From Amoebidium appalachense (taxonomy: Eukaryota; Ichthyosporea): 64,000 nucleotides of DNA. The position numbers were made by a program, and so were the translations under genes. Of this stretch, positions 27,778-41,552 are shown piece after piece (positions within the stretch are counted from its first letter, which is position 1; each line of letters begins with the position of its first letter). Under the pieces are notes generated by a model, which worked only from the letters and a program-made list of their open reading frames with translations, was not told the origin of the DNA and made no database searches. The DNA lies in assembly GCA_963693365.1 (NCBI GenBank), contig CAVNZM010000002.1, positions 15,004,001-15,068,000 of the forward strand, given 5' to 3'.

Positions 27778-27936
27778 CCCCCCCACACACACACCACCCC
27801 TCCCCCGGGCCCTAACCTCCCCGGTGGCCTGCCACTGGCCACACACACATGTACAAACACACATAACGTCCGGATCACCACTGGCCAGTTTGTTCAAGTT
27901 CTTGGGGGTTTGTGCACCTTAATTCCGTGCCAATAG

Positions 27937-28262
27937 CACTCGCACTGCTCAGCTGAATCAAACTCTTTGAAACGAAACGAAGTACCTTTTTTGAAAAAAA
28001 CACCAACACTGGAGCACCGTCTTGAATCTCTGCCGCTGCATGTCAGCGATACGAGTGGTGTGCCAACAATTTTGGATGTGTATAATAGCCACATTGGCCG
28101 AATGTGTGTGCAACTGTGCATGTACAAGTCTGTAACTAAAGTTTCACAAGAAATTAAAGGTGACCACAGTAGCACCCTTGCTAGGTTACAGTCCGTGCTC
28201 AGTGGATACCCGGAGTTCCTATGAGAGACCCCTAAGGGGCTCCTCCGGGAACAAAACGGGAT
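27937..28262 (+). mobile_element. Dispersed repeat with a degenerate ORF end, copy 1
   Basis: An open frame without a start runs from 27937 to a stop at 28224 (about 95 codons; it contains LEHRLESLPLHVSDTSGVPT and ends TLARLQSVLSGYPEFL). Right after the stop comes GACCCCTAAGGGGCTCC and CGGGAACAAAACGGGATA. The last 100 bp, from the end of the frame through this palindromic motif, align with 46659-46757. Two copies joined to an ORF end suggest the 3' part of a transposable element. I recognise no transposase or reverse transcriptase motif. Confidence 0.5.
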
Positions 28263-28449
28263 AGCAAAAAGAAACTGTAGGTGCATGCAATATTTCACCC
28301 TGAAGTGACAAAATTTATTTGTGTTGTACAGTGTACAGTTCTGTTGTCCTTCAGAAACTGCGACCATATTTTCGTACGTGATCATTAAAAGCCGGTTGCG
28401 TGCCCATGCATGCCTGCGCGATCTGTGTGTGTTTGTGTGTGTGTGGCCC

Positions 28450-28598
28450 TTAGCGCTCTAGCTTTTGTTTGTATGGAAGGTGTGTTTGTGCCATTGTGTG
28501 TGTGCAGGTATTTGCGCAGTGTGGATAAATGAGTGTGTGTGTGAGTGCGCGAGTGCGTGACTCAATGAATGCATGTATTTGAGTGTGTGTATGTGTGT

Positions 28599-28648
<50 letters not shown>

Positions 28649-28828
28649 GGGGGGGAGGGGGGAGGGGGTCACGGTGTGTCAGTGTGTCTGTGTGTGTGTG
28701 TGTTTGTGTGTGTGTCAGTGTGTGTGTACACATCAGTGTGTGTGTGTGTGCGCTCATGCAATGTTTGTGCACGTGACACTGTGTGCCAGGGTGTGATTGT
28801 GTGGGCAAGTTTGTGTCTGTGTGAGTGA

Positions 28829-28872
<44 letters not shown>

Positions 28873-29355
28873 ACGTGTGTGCATGCGTGTTTGTGTGTGT
28901 GTTCATGTGTGTTGCACATGTGTGCACACATATGTCATATATAAGTGATGTGTTTGTGTGTGTGCGCGCGCGCTTGTGTGCGTGTGTCGATGTGTTTGTG
29001 TATGTGTGGATCTGGGGGGTGCGTACTGCGGTATATAGTTCATTTTTATCCACTTTACACCAAAAAGCAATTAAATCACTGTATCACTGTATGCATATGC
29101 GTACAGCTCGAGGCTATTCGTATACTACTGTGTGCCGCAAGCTTGTGAACGTGTGGGTACACTACAAAGTGTATAGTGCATCTGACCGAGGGAGTATGAT
29201 TACATCATGACGATGCATACACATATATATGCCACGGTTTGTGTGGCACAAATGCTTTTGTTAGGTAAGTTGGGCCGGTTGTGAATATAGGCAAGTGTGT
29301 GAACAGGTATATGGACAGGAGTCTGCCTGTCTGCCTGCCGCAAGTGTGTGTGTGT

Positions 29356-29386
<31 letters not shown>

Positions 29387-29800
29387 ACACTTTTTGAGTG
29401 TGAGTGTGAGTGAATTAATGAGTGTGTGCGTGTGCGTGTGCGTGTGTGTGTGATATTTGTGTGTGTGTGTGTGTGTGTGTGCCCCCACGTGTGCGTTTGA
29501 GTGTGCATCTGTGCGTGCGTGTGTGTGCCTATGTGTGGATCTGTATGTGTGATGGTGTGAGCATGAGCATGTGTGACACTTTTGAGTGTGAGTGTGAGTG
29601 AATGAGTGAGTGTGTGCATGTGCGTGTGTGTCTGCGTGTGTGTGTGTGTGAGTGACATTTGTGTGTGTGTGTGTGTGTGCGTACGTGGGTGTGGCCCCCA
29701 CGTGTGCGTTTGAGTGTGCATCTGCGCGTGCGTGTGTGTGCCTATGTGTGGATCTGTATGTGTGATGGTGTGAGGATGAGCACGTGCAAGTGCAAGCATC
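28450..29800. repeat. GT-rich block with a duplicated unit of about 190-215 bp
   Basis: Poly-G at 28597-28647 and (GT)n at 28830-28870. At 29386-29800 two long imperfect copies occur, each starting GACACTTTTGAGTGTGAGTG and each containing CCCCACGTGTGCGTTTGAG and GGATCTGTATGTGTGATGG. No gene is seen. Confidence 0.8.
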
Positions 29801-31172
29801 TGTGGTGCGCACGCATGTCCATGCACCATGGTAGTACTACGATGTGCACATCTTGGTTTCAGGTCCACCCATGGGTGACTTGCCATTCCCCATGGCAACG
29901 GATGCCCAAGATGTCATAGCACGCTAACACTCAGCAATCATTTTCACAACTATTATTCGTCGAAAAAGTGCGTGCACGCCAGGTGTGCAGGAATACTATG
30001 CTAATCACTCTGATGGCCAATGATACTCACTCTGACTTGTGTAGGCAGCCTGTAAGCCAACCAACACCAACGGCTGGTGGGTTGTTGGCGATGCATACGT
30101 AGCATATGGGAAACAAAAGCCCTACAGAAGTGTGTCGTCTTGTTTTCATAGTTTATGCTTGTCTTTATTTCGTTCCAACCAGCTTGTCACTGCCAATGCG
30201 AACGCGAGGAGGGACGCATGCCCATCGCCGCCATCACATGTAAGGGCTTTGATTAAATGTGCGGTTGCCAATCCCCAAAGCAGAAATGAAGTATGGAGCT
30301 GAAAACCCATACGCATAGCTCCGTACCTGCGTAGGTATACTTACAATTTGCCCCTTCTTGTATGTGAAGACAGTACCTATGAACTGACTAACACTACTTG
30401 TACCGAGAGGTACTACTGAAGGAAAGAACAACTCTGAACAAGTCCCGTGCCGCCTCACTTTCTTTCAGACTCAGTTCAAAGCGTAATGGATGTGGCTTTT
30501 CATTGGCTATCTTTTACCCAATGGGAAACAAGATCAATTATTTTGAATCGTAGCGGCTAACAAATCTTGAAATGAGAAATCTTGAAATGAGAAATATAGA
30601 AAGGATTTTATAACTAAATGCAATGAACTCGGCGGTTTAGCCCTCTAATATGATATTTAGTGAGATATTTAAAATGAAATGATGAACAAGTCAGAATTTC
30701 TTGAAATATATTCTTCACTATGAAAGCTACTCCGTTATCATATATATGTCACATGAGGCCACATAAACACAAGTGTTCATGTATATCTTTTTAGTACAGT
30801 TAGTAAATCAACTCATGAAAATACAATGGTTCACAAGATAGGGCTAGGAATAAAACTTCGTCTGAATGCATATGCTTAGCCAGATGCTTACACTGAGATG
30901 TTTTATTTGCAGGCATTTTAGGTCTTTCCTATTGGAGTACAATCACGCTAATTGTAATGCCGCTTTTTAAATACCATCCCAATTATATAAACAGTCTGCA
31001 TCAGCTGTGGAGTTCATTACTTCACCACCTCGGCAGCTGCGGCAGGGACAACCACACATTGCGGATTTGGCCCATAAAGTTTTCTCGCCGATCAAACCGT
31101 TTTCGGTGCCGCAAGCAGATAAACAGTTGCTCGCCGGGTGTACACGTGAAGGTGCATACCTTATAGTGGAAA
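29801..31172. other. Spacer between the SulP copies, right part, with possible orphan exons and the 5' flank of SulP copy 2
   Basis: Mostly unique and AT-rich DNA. Two plus-strand islands look exon-like: 29863-29927 (after TTTCAG; it reads PPMGDLPFPMATDAQDVIAR then stop) and 30045-30302 (after CTGAC and TGTGTAG, a good branch site and acceptor; 85 codons open to a stop, containing GWWVVGDAYVAYGKQKPYR). They could not be joined into a gene and no family is recognised. CCAAT-type boxes lie at 30498 and 30518. The last few hundred bases are the 5' flank of SulP copy 2. Confidence 0.4.
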
Positions 31173-33612
31173 ATGGCGAATAATTTCCGTGACGAGAAGA
31201 AGGCGCTGTCCGCCGTTGATACGGATGGGTTTGTGGGTGAGCAGACCACAATTGCTGTTGCCAACTCCGATTTATATGCCTCCGGCGACGATATTAGCAT
31301 AGGCCGCGAACAATACGAGCGCCGGGAGCAGAGTGGATTCATCAACGAGCTGAAGCGCGACACTGCCGAGCTTGCGGCCAAGGCGCGCAACCAGTGGCAC
31401 AAGGAGTTTGACGGCTACGGGTCGTTCGAGTATGCGGCCATCTTCCTGCCGTGCCTCAAGTGGCTGCGCACCTACAACCTGCGCGAGTGGCTGTGGCACG
31501 ACGCCATTGCCGGGCTGTCGGTGGGGGCGCTGCTGATCCCGCAGTCCATGTCGTATGCCGGGCTGGCCAACCTGCCCTACCAGTACGGGCTGTATGCGGC
31601 CTTCATGCCCGTTATTGTGTACAAGCTGATGGGCTCCAGCCCCCAGCTGGCCGTGGGCCCTGTGGCCGTCATTTCGCTGCTGCTGGGCAACGGCCTGCAG
31701 GAGATTGCCGGCTACGCCAGCAAGGATGCCAACAAGCCCGAGAACCCGGCCCTGCAGGCCCAGATGTGCATCCTGGCCCTCAAGGTGTCCATGTTTGTCG
31801 GTGTCATAGAGTTCCTCATCGGCTTCTTCCGCCTCGGCTTCCTCACAAACTTCCTCTCCCACGCCGTCATTTCCGGCTTCTGCACCGGTGCCGCCGTGAC
31901 CATCTGCATGCAGCAGGTCAAGGACATGCTCGGCCTCAACTCGGGCCGGGCCACGGAGTTTGTGCCCATCGTCGATTCGTGGGTCAAGTACGGCAACACC
32001 ATCAGCTGGGCCACCACGGCCACGTCTGTGGCCTGGCTGGCCATTCTGCTGGGCGCAAAGTACATTCCGGCCCTTGTTGCCAGGAGGAATGCCTCGCTGG
32101 GCAAGAAACTGGGCATTCTGGTCTATTTTGGGCCCATCACGGTCGTGGTGCTCTCCATTCTCTTCAGCTTCGCCTTTGATTTCAAGGCCAAGGGCATCAA
32201 GGTGTGTAATATATTTGCGCCTGCCCTTCCCTTCCGTTCTTTTTTTCTGTTTCACAAAGAATCTGTTCTTTTTTCTGTTTCACAAAGAATCTGTTTAACA
32301 AAAAAAAAAAAAAGATGTTATCTGGGTGCGCAAAATTTGTTAAATCGGAAATTGGTATTTGCACCAATTTTCAAGGTTTATTTGTTACAGCGGGTCATTG
32401 AATAACTTTTTTTGTGTTTTTGTTTTGCTATCAGTGCCCGATAGGTTGGAAATATTGCTAAGAGCCTGTTACAAATTTGCAGATTTTTTGGGAATAATTT
32501 TGCCACATGCATTTGGCTAACACCTACCCACTCAGGTTGTGGGCAACATTCCTGCGGGGCTGCCCAAGGTGACGGTGGAGCACTTCACCAGCAGCTACTT
32601 CCCGCTGGGGTCCACGCTGCGGCTGGCCGGGCTTGTTGCGCTGGTGGGCATTATGGAGTCCATCTCCATTGCCAAGGTGCTGGCCGAGAAGAACAACTAC
32701 ACCTTCAGCCCCGACGCAGACCTGCGCGCCCTGGGTGTGGGCAACGTGGTGGGCTCGATCTTTGGGGGCTATGCGGCCACCGGGTCGTTCTCGCGGTCGT
32801 CGCTTGCGGACATGACGGGCTGCAAGACGCAGCTGTCGGGGCTGTTCACCTCCATCCTGATCATGGTGGTGCTGCTGGCGCTCACAAAGCCCTTCGAGCT
32901 GATGCCCCGCAGCGCCATGGGCGCCATCATTGCCGTCTCCGTGGCTGGGCTGTTTGACTGGTGGGGCGCGGCCACGGCCTGGCGTGTCAGCAAGAAGGAC
33001 TTTTTGGTGTGGGTCACGTCGTTTGTCATCACGGCCTTTGTCAATGCCGAGATCGGCCTGGGTGTGTCCATCGGCCTGGCGCTGCTCCTGAACATTGCAG
33101 AGTCGGCCTTCCCGCACACGGCCGAGCTGGGGCGCATCCCCACCACCACCATCTACCGCGACGTCAAGCGCCACCAGAACACGCTGGTCATCCCCGGGCT
33201 GCTGACGTTCCGGGTCGATGCGCCGCTCTACTTCGGCAACGTCGTGACGGTGCTGGACCGGGTCAACGAGCTCATCCGCAGTCACGCCGGGCAGCCCGAG
33301 GGTCAGATCCACTATCTGGTGCTGGACTTTGTGGCCGTGACCCACGTGGACGCCACAGCCGTGCGCCACCTGCACCGCGTCATCGAGAAGCACCAGGCCG
33401 ACGGCATTGTCGTGGTCGTGGCCGGCGCGAGCAAGAACGTGATCAGAGTGCTGGATCGCGGTCAGATCTACGATCTGGTGGGCCCCCAGTGGTTCTTCAT
33501 GCAGACATATGAGGCCGTGAGGGCCGCCACAGACGACGGCGTCAAGAGGGGGGTACTGTCGGGGAAGGAATCTGCAAGAACCCCATCGAGTGTTGGTAGC
33601 CCGAGCTTGTAG
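31173..33612 (+). CDS. SulP/SLC26 family anion (sulfate) transporter, copy 2
   Basis: Two exons, 31173-32201 and 32536-33612, phase 0, 701 aa. Same architecture as copy 1: variable N-terminus (MANNFRDEKKALSAVDTDGF), conserved SulP membrane domain, and STAS domain at about 540-660. From ERREQSGFINELKRD to the end of exon 1 the protein is identical to copy 1 and the DNA nearly so. Exon 2 differs at only a few residues (AFPH for AFPY, RIPTT for RIPQT, ELIRSHAG for ELVRRHVG). The C-terminus then diverges (ESARTPSSVGSPSL). The intron is 334 bp, longer than that of copy 1 through a 28 bp tandem duplication and other insertions. Both copies look functional. Divergent N- and C-termini could change regulation or localisation; that is inference. 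Confidence 0.93.
32246..32301 (+). repeat. 28 bp tandem duplication in the SulP copy 2 intron
   Basis: The unit with core TCTGTTTCACAAAGAATCTG occurs twice (from 32246 and from 32274). Copy 1 has it once in its intron, so the duplication arose after the two genes separated or after their last conversion event. Confidence 0.85.
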
Positions 33613-34728
33613 AGTCCAAAGGCGTACAAGTTCGAGTAGATGTGGGTGGTGATGGTTTGGTAAATGTAAGTAACTGTATACGCTATGCGGTAAATCGAGA
33701 TGTATATTATGTGCTGGCAACAAAACATGAGAACTGGTGATGAAGTTAATGGTTAACTGCTTGTGGCTGGATCACGAGCTAAATATTAATCATAGGGGTT
33801 TTTTGAAACTCTTAAATACAGTAGATCATGCACGAAGTAAAAAGACATCACTGAATCGTATTTGTCAATGCGGCTCGTTGCCGGTGTGTTACTATTCTTA
33901 TGCCTTGCCGTTGCCACCCCCAAAAAGCCTGTGGACTGAACTGGGTTAGATATTCGTGGGACGTGTATGTATGTGTGTGTGCACACACAGAGGTGTGTTT
34001 GTGTGTTTGTGTATACGTGTGTGTGCGCGCGCTGTGCTGTGCTGTGCTACGTCTGCGTGTTGCAGGGCGTGTCCGAGGTGTTACTATTAACATCAAGCTT
34101 TTCTAGGTTGTGAGTGATTCTCACCACAAACATGTACATGTCCCCGCGGATGGAGTGGAGGGGGGGGGGGGGGTTGCACACATTGGGTGTACATCGGGGA
34201 GTTTACTGTGTGTACACATGTGGGCTTCGCATCTGGTGTGTCCACTGATGTGGGTTGTGCGCCGGTCGGTGGTTCACCGTGCACGTGAAGATTGTACACC
34301 TTCTTTCACGGTTATGTACATGCTGTGTGTCTGTGTATGTTTATGTGTATGTGCATAGACACAATGGCGACACATGGCGAGTAATTATTACAAAATGCTC
34401 CGGGGGGGGGGGGGGGAGGGGAGGGGGGGAGGGGGGGGGGGGGGGGGGCGGAGGAACCTTTCAGTATTTGTATTTTGTAAAATGTGTGTGCTTCTAATAA
34501 GGTGGGTGCGGGTGCGGGTGTTTGCGCGCGCGCGTGTGGGTCGTATGCGTACGGTGGATGTTTGCGCACACTGAATACGTGCTTTCGGAAGTTCGGTACA
34601 TGTGCACTTGGTGATTATCGTGTGTCTGTGTGCGCACATGTGCATGTGCGTAGAGATTTGTTATATAGATATGGTTCTCCATTTTCATAGACTCACCTTG
34701 CTGCCCTCTCCCCCTCGAACTTAACCCG

Positions 34729-34764
<36 letters not shown>

Positions 34765-34820
34765 CCTTATTGTGGAGGGGCGGAAGGAGGAATATGGGGA
34801 AGGGGGGGCCACTTTAATTG

Positions 34821-34855
<35 letters not shown>

Positions 34856-34897
34856 GGGGGGATTAGTTAGGATAGGGTAGTGTGTTTTTGTGTGTGT

Positions 34898-34946
<49 letters not shown>

Positions 34947-35062
34947 GGTGGTGGAGGCCGGAGAGGTATCGGGCATCATGTGGGCAAGCACGATGGTGGA
35001 GCAGAAAGAATCCTACAGGCTGACAGTGTCCAGATGTGTGCTTAAGCATCGGATTGTAGACC

Positions 35063-35097
<35 letters not shown>

Positions 35098-35571
35098 ACG
35101 AGAGAGAGAGAAAGAAGGGGCCAGTTTATGTACGTAGGAGTAACCAGGAAACATTCCTACTCATTGAATTTAGTTTTTACTGTATTATTCTTAGGAACAC
35201 GGGAAACAATACAGGAATCTTTCCTATAGTATCGATTTCACGAATTTGCCCCTTCGGACCCCGTCCCCAGTACACCATGACTACAAGTATTGCACCTGGA
35301 AAAGTATAATGTAGGACACCAATTGTATCCATTATCTATTGGCTAAACGTATTATATAATAGGGTTATGATCCTGCCAGCCTTCACTCTATACTTTGTAG
35401 TAATACTCTATAAATAAATATAAATGAACAGGATAGACTTAATAGCAAGCTCTCTGTAAATACATCTTGAAAGGAAGCATACAACCTTAAAAAAAAAAAA
35501 AGGAGCCCTAAGGTCCTCGATAGATAAAATGGGTATAGAAGGAAACTTGTAGGCAGATAGAAAGTTGTGCA

Positions 35572-35629
<58 letters not shown>

Positions 35630-35633
35630 ACAC

Positions 35634-35667
<34 letters not shown>

Positions 35668-35862
35668 AAAAAAAAAAAAAAAAAAAGGGGGGGGGCGAAA
35701 AATAAAGAGATTCACCTCAAAACATACAAAAACACCCTGTTATTGTCAAGCAGGTCACTATGACCAGCATTGCGGTTCAAATGGGCATTCACCCTATGTT
35801 CCTTCAACTAGCACCCCTTGTGACCTTGCAGGAGGGCTCATGAGGAGGCGTATGTACTGGGC
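33613..35862. other. Intergenic region between SulP copy 2 and the carotenoid oxygenase gene (convergent)
   Basis: 33613-34130 is unique DNA with no exon signal. Poly-G lies at 34401-34449, poly-C at 34733-34761, (GT)n at 34822-34852, poly-G at 34912-34945 and 35065-35096, and a compound C-run, (CA)n, (CAA)n, A-run, G-run at 35573-35696. 35100-35560 is AT-rich unique DNA. No gene is supported. Confidence 0.7.
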
Positions 35863-36109
35863 TTACTTAAAGAACCTCCCGTGCAGACCCATGGGTATGT
35901 GGTGGGGCAGCTGGGCCCGGGCAATCTCCTTGAAGGTGATCCCATCCAGCATCTGATTGGTGATTGGTTAATTGTGCGAACGACACATTCGGAATTAATT
36001 GCATGTTAGTACTTTGGCACAAGTTGCACTAATGATGGCTGATGACAAAGAAGAGTTACCACTTCGATGGTAGTTTGATAGATAAGATTCCCCCCCCCCC
36101 TCCACACAC

Positions 36110-36171
<62 letters not shown>

Positions 36172-36183
36172 GCATGCACATGT

Positions 36184-36228
<45 letters not shown>

Positions 36229-36860
36229 TGTCGCAATACAAGCACACACTGAAAGAGCACAAGGCCAATATGAACACACACACACGTGCCCTACACCTGC
36301 CACTAAAGCAGAGGCATTACGGTTAACCCCGAGCCGTTCGCCCGGAGGCCAAAATCGACCAGCTTTGAAAAATAGAAAAAAAACATTAAAGGCGGCCAGG
36401 AGGGGGAGGGGAACGGACATACTAACAAGGGCGGGAGGGGGGCGGGGGAGGGGAGGGGGGGGGAGGGGCTACTGCATGGAACATGACATACCAACAGGAA
36501 CGAGGTTCGGGCCTTGAAATCCAAGACCACAGACATGACCACACCGTCATCCTCCTTGCTGGCATTGGGGGCTGGGGTAAAGACTGGCTCGGCCGCATAG
36601 CAGTATGGCTCATACCACACCTGATTGGTGCGTTCTTGCACGTCCAGCTTGATCAGTGCACCACCGGGGTCCTTCTCCTGTGTTTGATTGGTGCAAAGTC
36701 AGCTGTGGGTGTGGGTATGTCTAATTTGTTAGAATTAGGTGGTTGGTGAGGTATGTTTTATGTTTTTTTGTTTTTTTTTTTTAAGAAAAAAACTTCCTGA
36801 CACAGTGGTTGAAGCGCAAACCAGTAATTGTGCAAACGATCGGGGAAGAAGAAGGCAGAC

Positions 36861-36955
<95 letters not shown>

Positions 36956-37656
36956 GGAGGGGGGGGAGGGTTTCGAAGTCCCGGAGTCCCGGAAAAGGCA
37001 TGCGTCCAAGTTATTGATAACGATGTAGGACAGACATGTTATACTAAAACGAGAGACAACTTAGTTTTGTCTCGTTCTGGCAAACTTAGCTGCTGCATGA
37101 GCAGTATCTTCAGTGGAGTCGGAGTGGGAGGGGCTCAGGATGCCTTGCAATGCACAAAACATACAATCGAGACGTGGGGTATGCATAATAAGGAGTGTGG
37201 GTGCAAAAGTGGGGCAGAACCCGTCCGGATGGGGGGAAAGGAGGGGGGGGGGGGGGGGGGGGGGATCGGAAAAAATTTAATGGTCAGTTTGGTATCCTGG
37301 GGGTTGGGTTGTCGTGGGAGCGGCCAAAATGTTACACGAGGGAGAGGGAAAGGTTGGTTCAGGTAACCTCAACCAATCAGCCGGCACGAGGTTTGGTGGA
37401 GTGAGAAGTGGGGGGGGGGGGGGGGGGGGGGGGAGGGGGGGGGGGGGGGGCAGGGGGCTCAATACCTTGTCAGTGTAATTTGCCTGTCCAATGGGGTCAG
37501 TAACACCGTAGACATAGCGGTAAGGTCTGCCGTTGACTTGATCGTAGTTGATGCGGGGCAGTTCACACATCTTTTCACTGATCACCTCCATTTGAACCCC
37601 CCCGTTTAGGGTGGAAATTTCCTCCGGGGAGGCTGAAAGGTCGAGGGTGTAACGGC

Positions 37657-37746
<90 letters not shown>

Positions 37747-37894
37747 TGTGTGCTGTCAAAAAGGGAGGGGAAGGAGGGAGAGGGGGGTGGGGTGGGGGTG
37801 AGGGTTTTCTATGCATTAGTGTTGGTATTTACAGGTTTAAAGGACATAGAAAGTGACAAAACAAAATAACACAGAACCCCAACATATGTGCAGG

Positions 37895-37926
<32 letters not shown>

Positions 37927-38029
37927 GAAGAAAAAGTGCAGATATGTGGGCACGGAGTCGGAGTGTGTGCTCGGTTGGTTTGGTGCTGGCTGCCGTTGGG
38001 TGGTCGATTCAGTGGGTGGGGTTGGCGGT

Positions 38030-38111
<82 letters not shown>

Positions 38112-38664
38112 GGGGGGGGGGGAGAGGGACGAAGTCATGGTGGCGAAACGGAGGGGGAGGTAGGGGTAAAGTGGGGGGGGGAAGGGGGGGGGGGGGGGTC
38201 ACATTGAACGGTTAGAGGCCAACACATAGCAAGACGAGTGATGATATCTGCCATGCCATCAGTAATGAATACTACCGGGCCCGTGCAAGCAATATGTGTG
38301 CACGGGAGGCTGCTGCTGCGGCGGCGGCGGCGGCGGCGGCGGGGGGGGGGGGGGGGGGGGGGGGGCGGCAAAGTTGCACACCTAATACAAACTCCAAAAT
38401 AGCAAAGGCCGATCAAAAATAAAACCGAGGAGAATAGAGGGAAGGGGAGGGGGGGGGGGGGGGGGGGGGAGGGGGGGGGGGGGGGCTATTTGAGATATAT
38501 ATGGCTGGTCTGGCTGAAAAAGGACACGTTATTGCACCAGAAAAGGATAAAGCCAAGGGGAGGAAACATAAACCAAAAAGAAAGAAAACATACAACACAC
38601 AAAAAAAAAGGAGAAAGAAACAGAGAAAGAAACAGAGGGAGGGAGGGAGGGAGGGAGAGAGAGA

Positions 38665-38711
<47 letters not shown>

Positions 38712-38801
38712 CGAGAAAGAGATGGAGAGAGAGAAAGCAAGCGAGCAAAAGAAAGCGAGAGAAAGAGAGAGAGAGAGAGGCGGGTTTTCGCGCCTGTGTG
38801 T

Positions 38802-38851
<50 letters not shown>

Positions 38852-39080
38852 CCCAGTACTCACATTTGCACCATCGAAAGAAGGATCGTCGACAAACGAC
38901 TGAGCCACCTGCTTTTTCAGATCGTCGATTAAGAGGGCCCCATAGCCTACGCGATCGTAACACATCATGTCGACGTGGATCTTGTCCCCCACCTCATAGG
39001 AGTTGATGTGGTGGTAGCAAAAGAAGGCGTCACTCTTGAATTGCGCCTTGATCGAACCATCCTTACGGCTGACTACTGTG

Positions 39081-39145
<65 letters not shown>

Positions 39146-39462
39146 GGTGGGTGGTGTTTTTTTTTTTATATGGTTTTTGTTTTTTTGGGAAGGGTGGAAA
39201 GGGGGGTTTGGGGGTTGGGGGTTAGAGTGGAGTGGGGTGGGATGGGGTGGGTGGGGGGGGGGGTTAGGTAAATAAATGCCAGTGTTTTGTAGAGCAGGCT
39301 GGACGGGTAAAAGTGAACGAATGGGGCACAAAGAGATGCAGTGAGGCAAGGCCACACATATGATGATATTGCCTAATGGCTCGGAACTGAAATTCGAGTC
39401 TGGGGAGCGCGATTTGGGAGGGTTTGACTTTTTTTTTTTTTTTTTTTTTTTTGGTGGGGAGA

Positions 39463-39507
<45 letters not shown>

Positions 39508-40283
39508 GTGTGTGTGTGTGTGTCTGTGTGTACCCTGCCTGTCCTTATCTCCAAGGCAGAAAATCAAGAGGTACACCATGCATCTGCGAGGGTGATTGTG
39601 CATGTGCATGGGTAGGCGTGTAAATCCAGTTTGAAAAACAGATATGGCTACATTGGTGATTATTCTTCCCTTGTTTCTGTAGTTCCATGCAAAAAGCAAG
39701 AAGGGGAAGGGGGGGAGGGGGGGACACCCACCTGAGTGTTGTATTGGGGCTGCCACTCGAAAAATCCATAGGCACCCCCCGAATTTCCAGTTACCAGGCG
39801 GCTCACTTGGGACGAAATCATCTTGCTCTGAAAAGAAAAAGTCAGAGGGATATGAGTTGTCATTTCTGAGAGCCCCCCCCCCCCCCCCCCCTCTTCCCCT
39901 TCCCATTCTCCCTTGCACCAACCACACATACTAACACCACAACACAAGCACACACCAAAGAATACATCGCAGTGGTGACAGTGGTTGTGGTTCGGGGAAA
40001 AGGGAGGGGAGGGGGGAAGCGGGGCCAAGGGGGGGGGGGGGGGGGGGGGGGGGGAGAGGAGCCGAGAGGGTGTGGGGGGAGAGGGGGGGGGGGGGGAGGG
40101 GGGACAGACTCCCATTGAGTGTCAACTGCATGGCAACTACGAATGCAATTTTCTTTCTCGGTTATTTTTCGTTCTCAGAATGCATGCCTGGAATGCCGGA
40201 GGGTACGTCTATTAGTGTGCATGTGTGGACGGAACAGTTTTACAGTAAGTGTGTTTCTGTGGGTATTTGGGGTGGTATGCGAG

Positions 40284-40346
<63 letters not shown>

Positions 40347-41430
40347 ACGCGCACGCGTGTATGTGTACATGGGGTTGTGCGTTTGTGTGCGCCTTCGTCC
40401 GTGCGTGCCTGTCTACGTGTGCGCATGTGTATGGCTGTATGCAAGCGCGTGCATACACATTCTGTGTTAAGATAGCTTAATGTTATTTGAGTGATGGAAC
40501 AAGTTAGGAGCAAAAGGGCACAAAAAAGGAAGGCCAGGCTAATTCTGTCACTGTTGAAATTGCCCGGCGCAGGGGGGGGAGAGGGGGGGGGGAGGGGAGG
40601 GGGGGGAGGGGAGGGGGAGGGGAGGGGGAGGGGGGACTCTGACCGAAGGGGAAGGAGAGTTTCGCACAGGGTGGTCCGGGGGGGGGGGGGGGAGGGGGGG
40701 GGAGAGGGTGAAAGCGGAAGGAAGTGAGGAGGAAAAGGGAGGAGGAGGAGGAGGAGGGGGGAGGGGGGGGGGGGGGGAAGAGGGTGAAAGCGGAAGGAAG
40801 TGAGGAGGAAAAGGGAGGAGGAGGAGGGGGGGGGGGGGGGGGGGGGGGGCTTATTACGAGGCTGAAAATCCAGGGAAACTCAGCCAGAATAATGTAATTT
40901 TCAGAGAGGCCAAAGCTGTGCATGTAGGCCGCATTGGGGCATGGCACCTCGGCAATGATACGTCGCTCCATCTTGGCATTCCTGCAAGTGATATTAAAAG
41001 TTTTAAACCCTATGTATGTGTGTTCAATGAATGCCTTTCAACACAATATACCGAAACTAAAACAAGACTCCGGTTTATTAATCAGAGCCATCCTTTAGAA
41101 GAGATCCCAAAAAGCCAACTCTCCACTGTCACTCTGCTTCATAAGCAGAGCCCGTCCTCGGGTGTGTGTCTCTCTGTGTGTGTGTGTGCGCGCGCGCTCT
41201 TGAGCAAAGCCCATCATCAGGGGGGTTCTGAATGAGAAGAGGGAGACACGGTAGGCAAAGCCGATTGCTACAATGGAGGCCAAAGCCACAAACATCGAGG
41301 GTAAGGTAAAAAGTACAAGTGGAGCCACACAAAAAATACACAAGGGCAGCCGTGTTTCTCCTCCCCAACTCCCTCCGGTCCCTCCCCCCACCTCTCTCTC
41401 TGCCCCCCCCTCCCCCCTCTCTTCTATCTA

Positions 41431-41474
<44 letters not shown>

Positions 41475-41518
41475 CCCCCCCTCCCTCCCTCCCCTCCCCC
41501 CCCCCTCTCCCCCTCTCG

Positions 41519-41552
<34 letters not shown>

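Larger units (their letters stand above)
24916..27936. other. Spacer between the SulP copies, left part
   Basis: 24990-25320 is unique DNA open on both strands (100 codons on plus from an ATG at 24996; 105 on minus), with TATAAAAAG at about 25060. No family is recognised. 25680-26220 is (CT)n-rich. 26670-26840 and 27060-27560 are (CA)n with ordered CACTCACTCA and CACGTGTGACAC units. A C-run lies at 27747-27776. No gene is called; the 100-codon frame is only a candidate. Confidence 0.5.

Noticed and set aside
36615-36630. CCAATCAG on the minus strand at about 36622 as an acceptor motif
   Set aside because: It lies inside oxygenase exon 10 and encodes Thr-Asn-Gln in an uninterrupted frame. The same holds for CCAATCG in UTP15 exon 16 and ATTGG/CCAAT in the M60 exon at 52622-52774.
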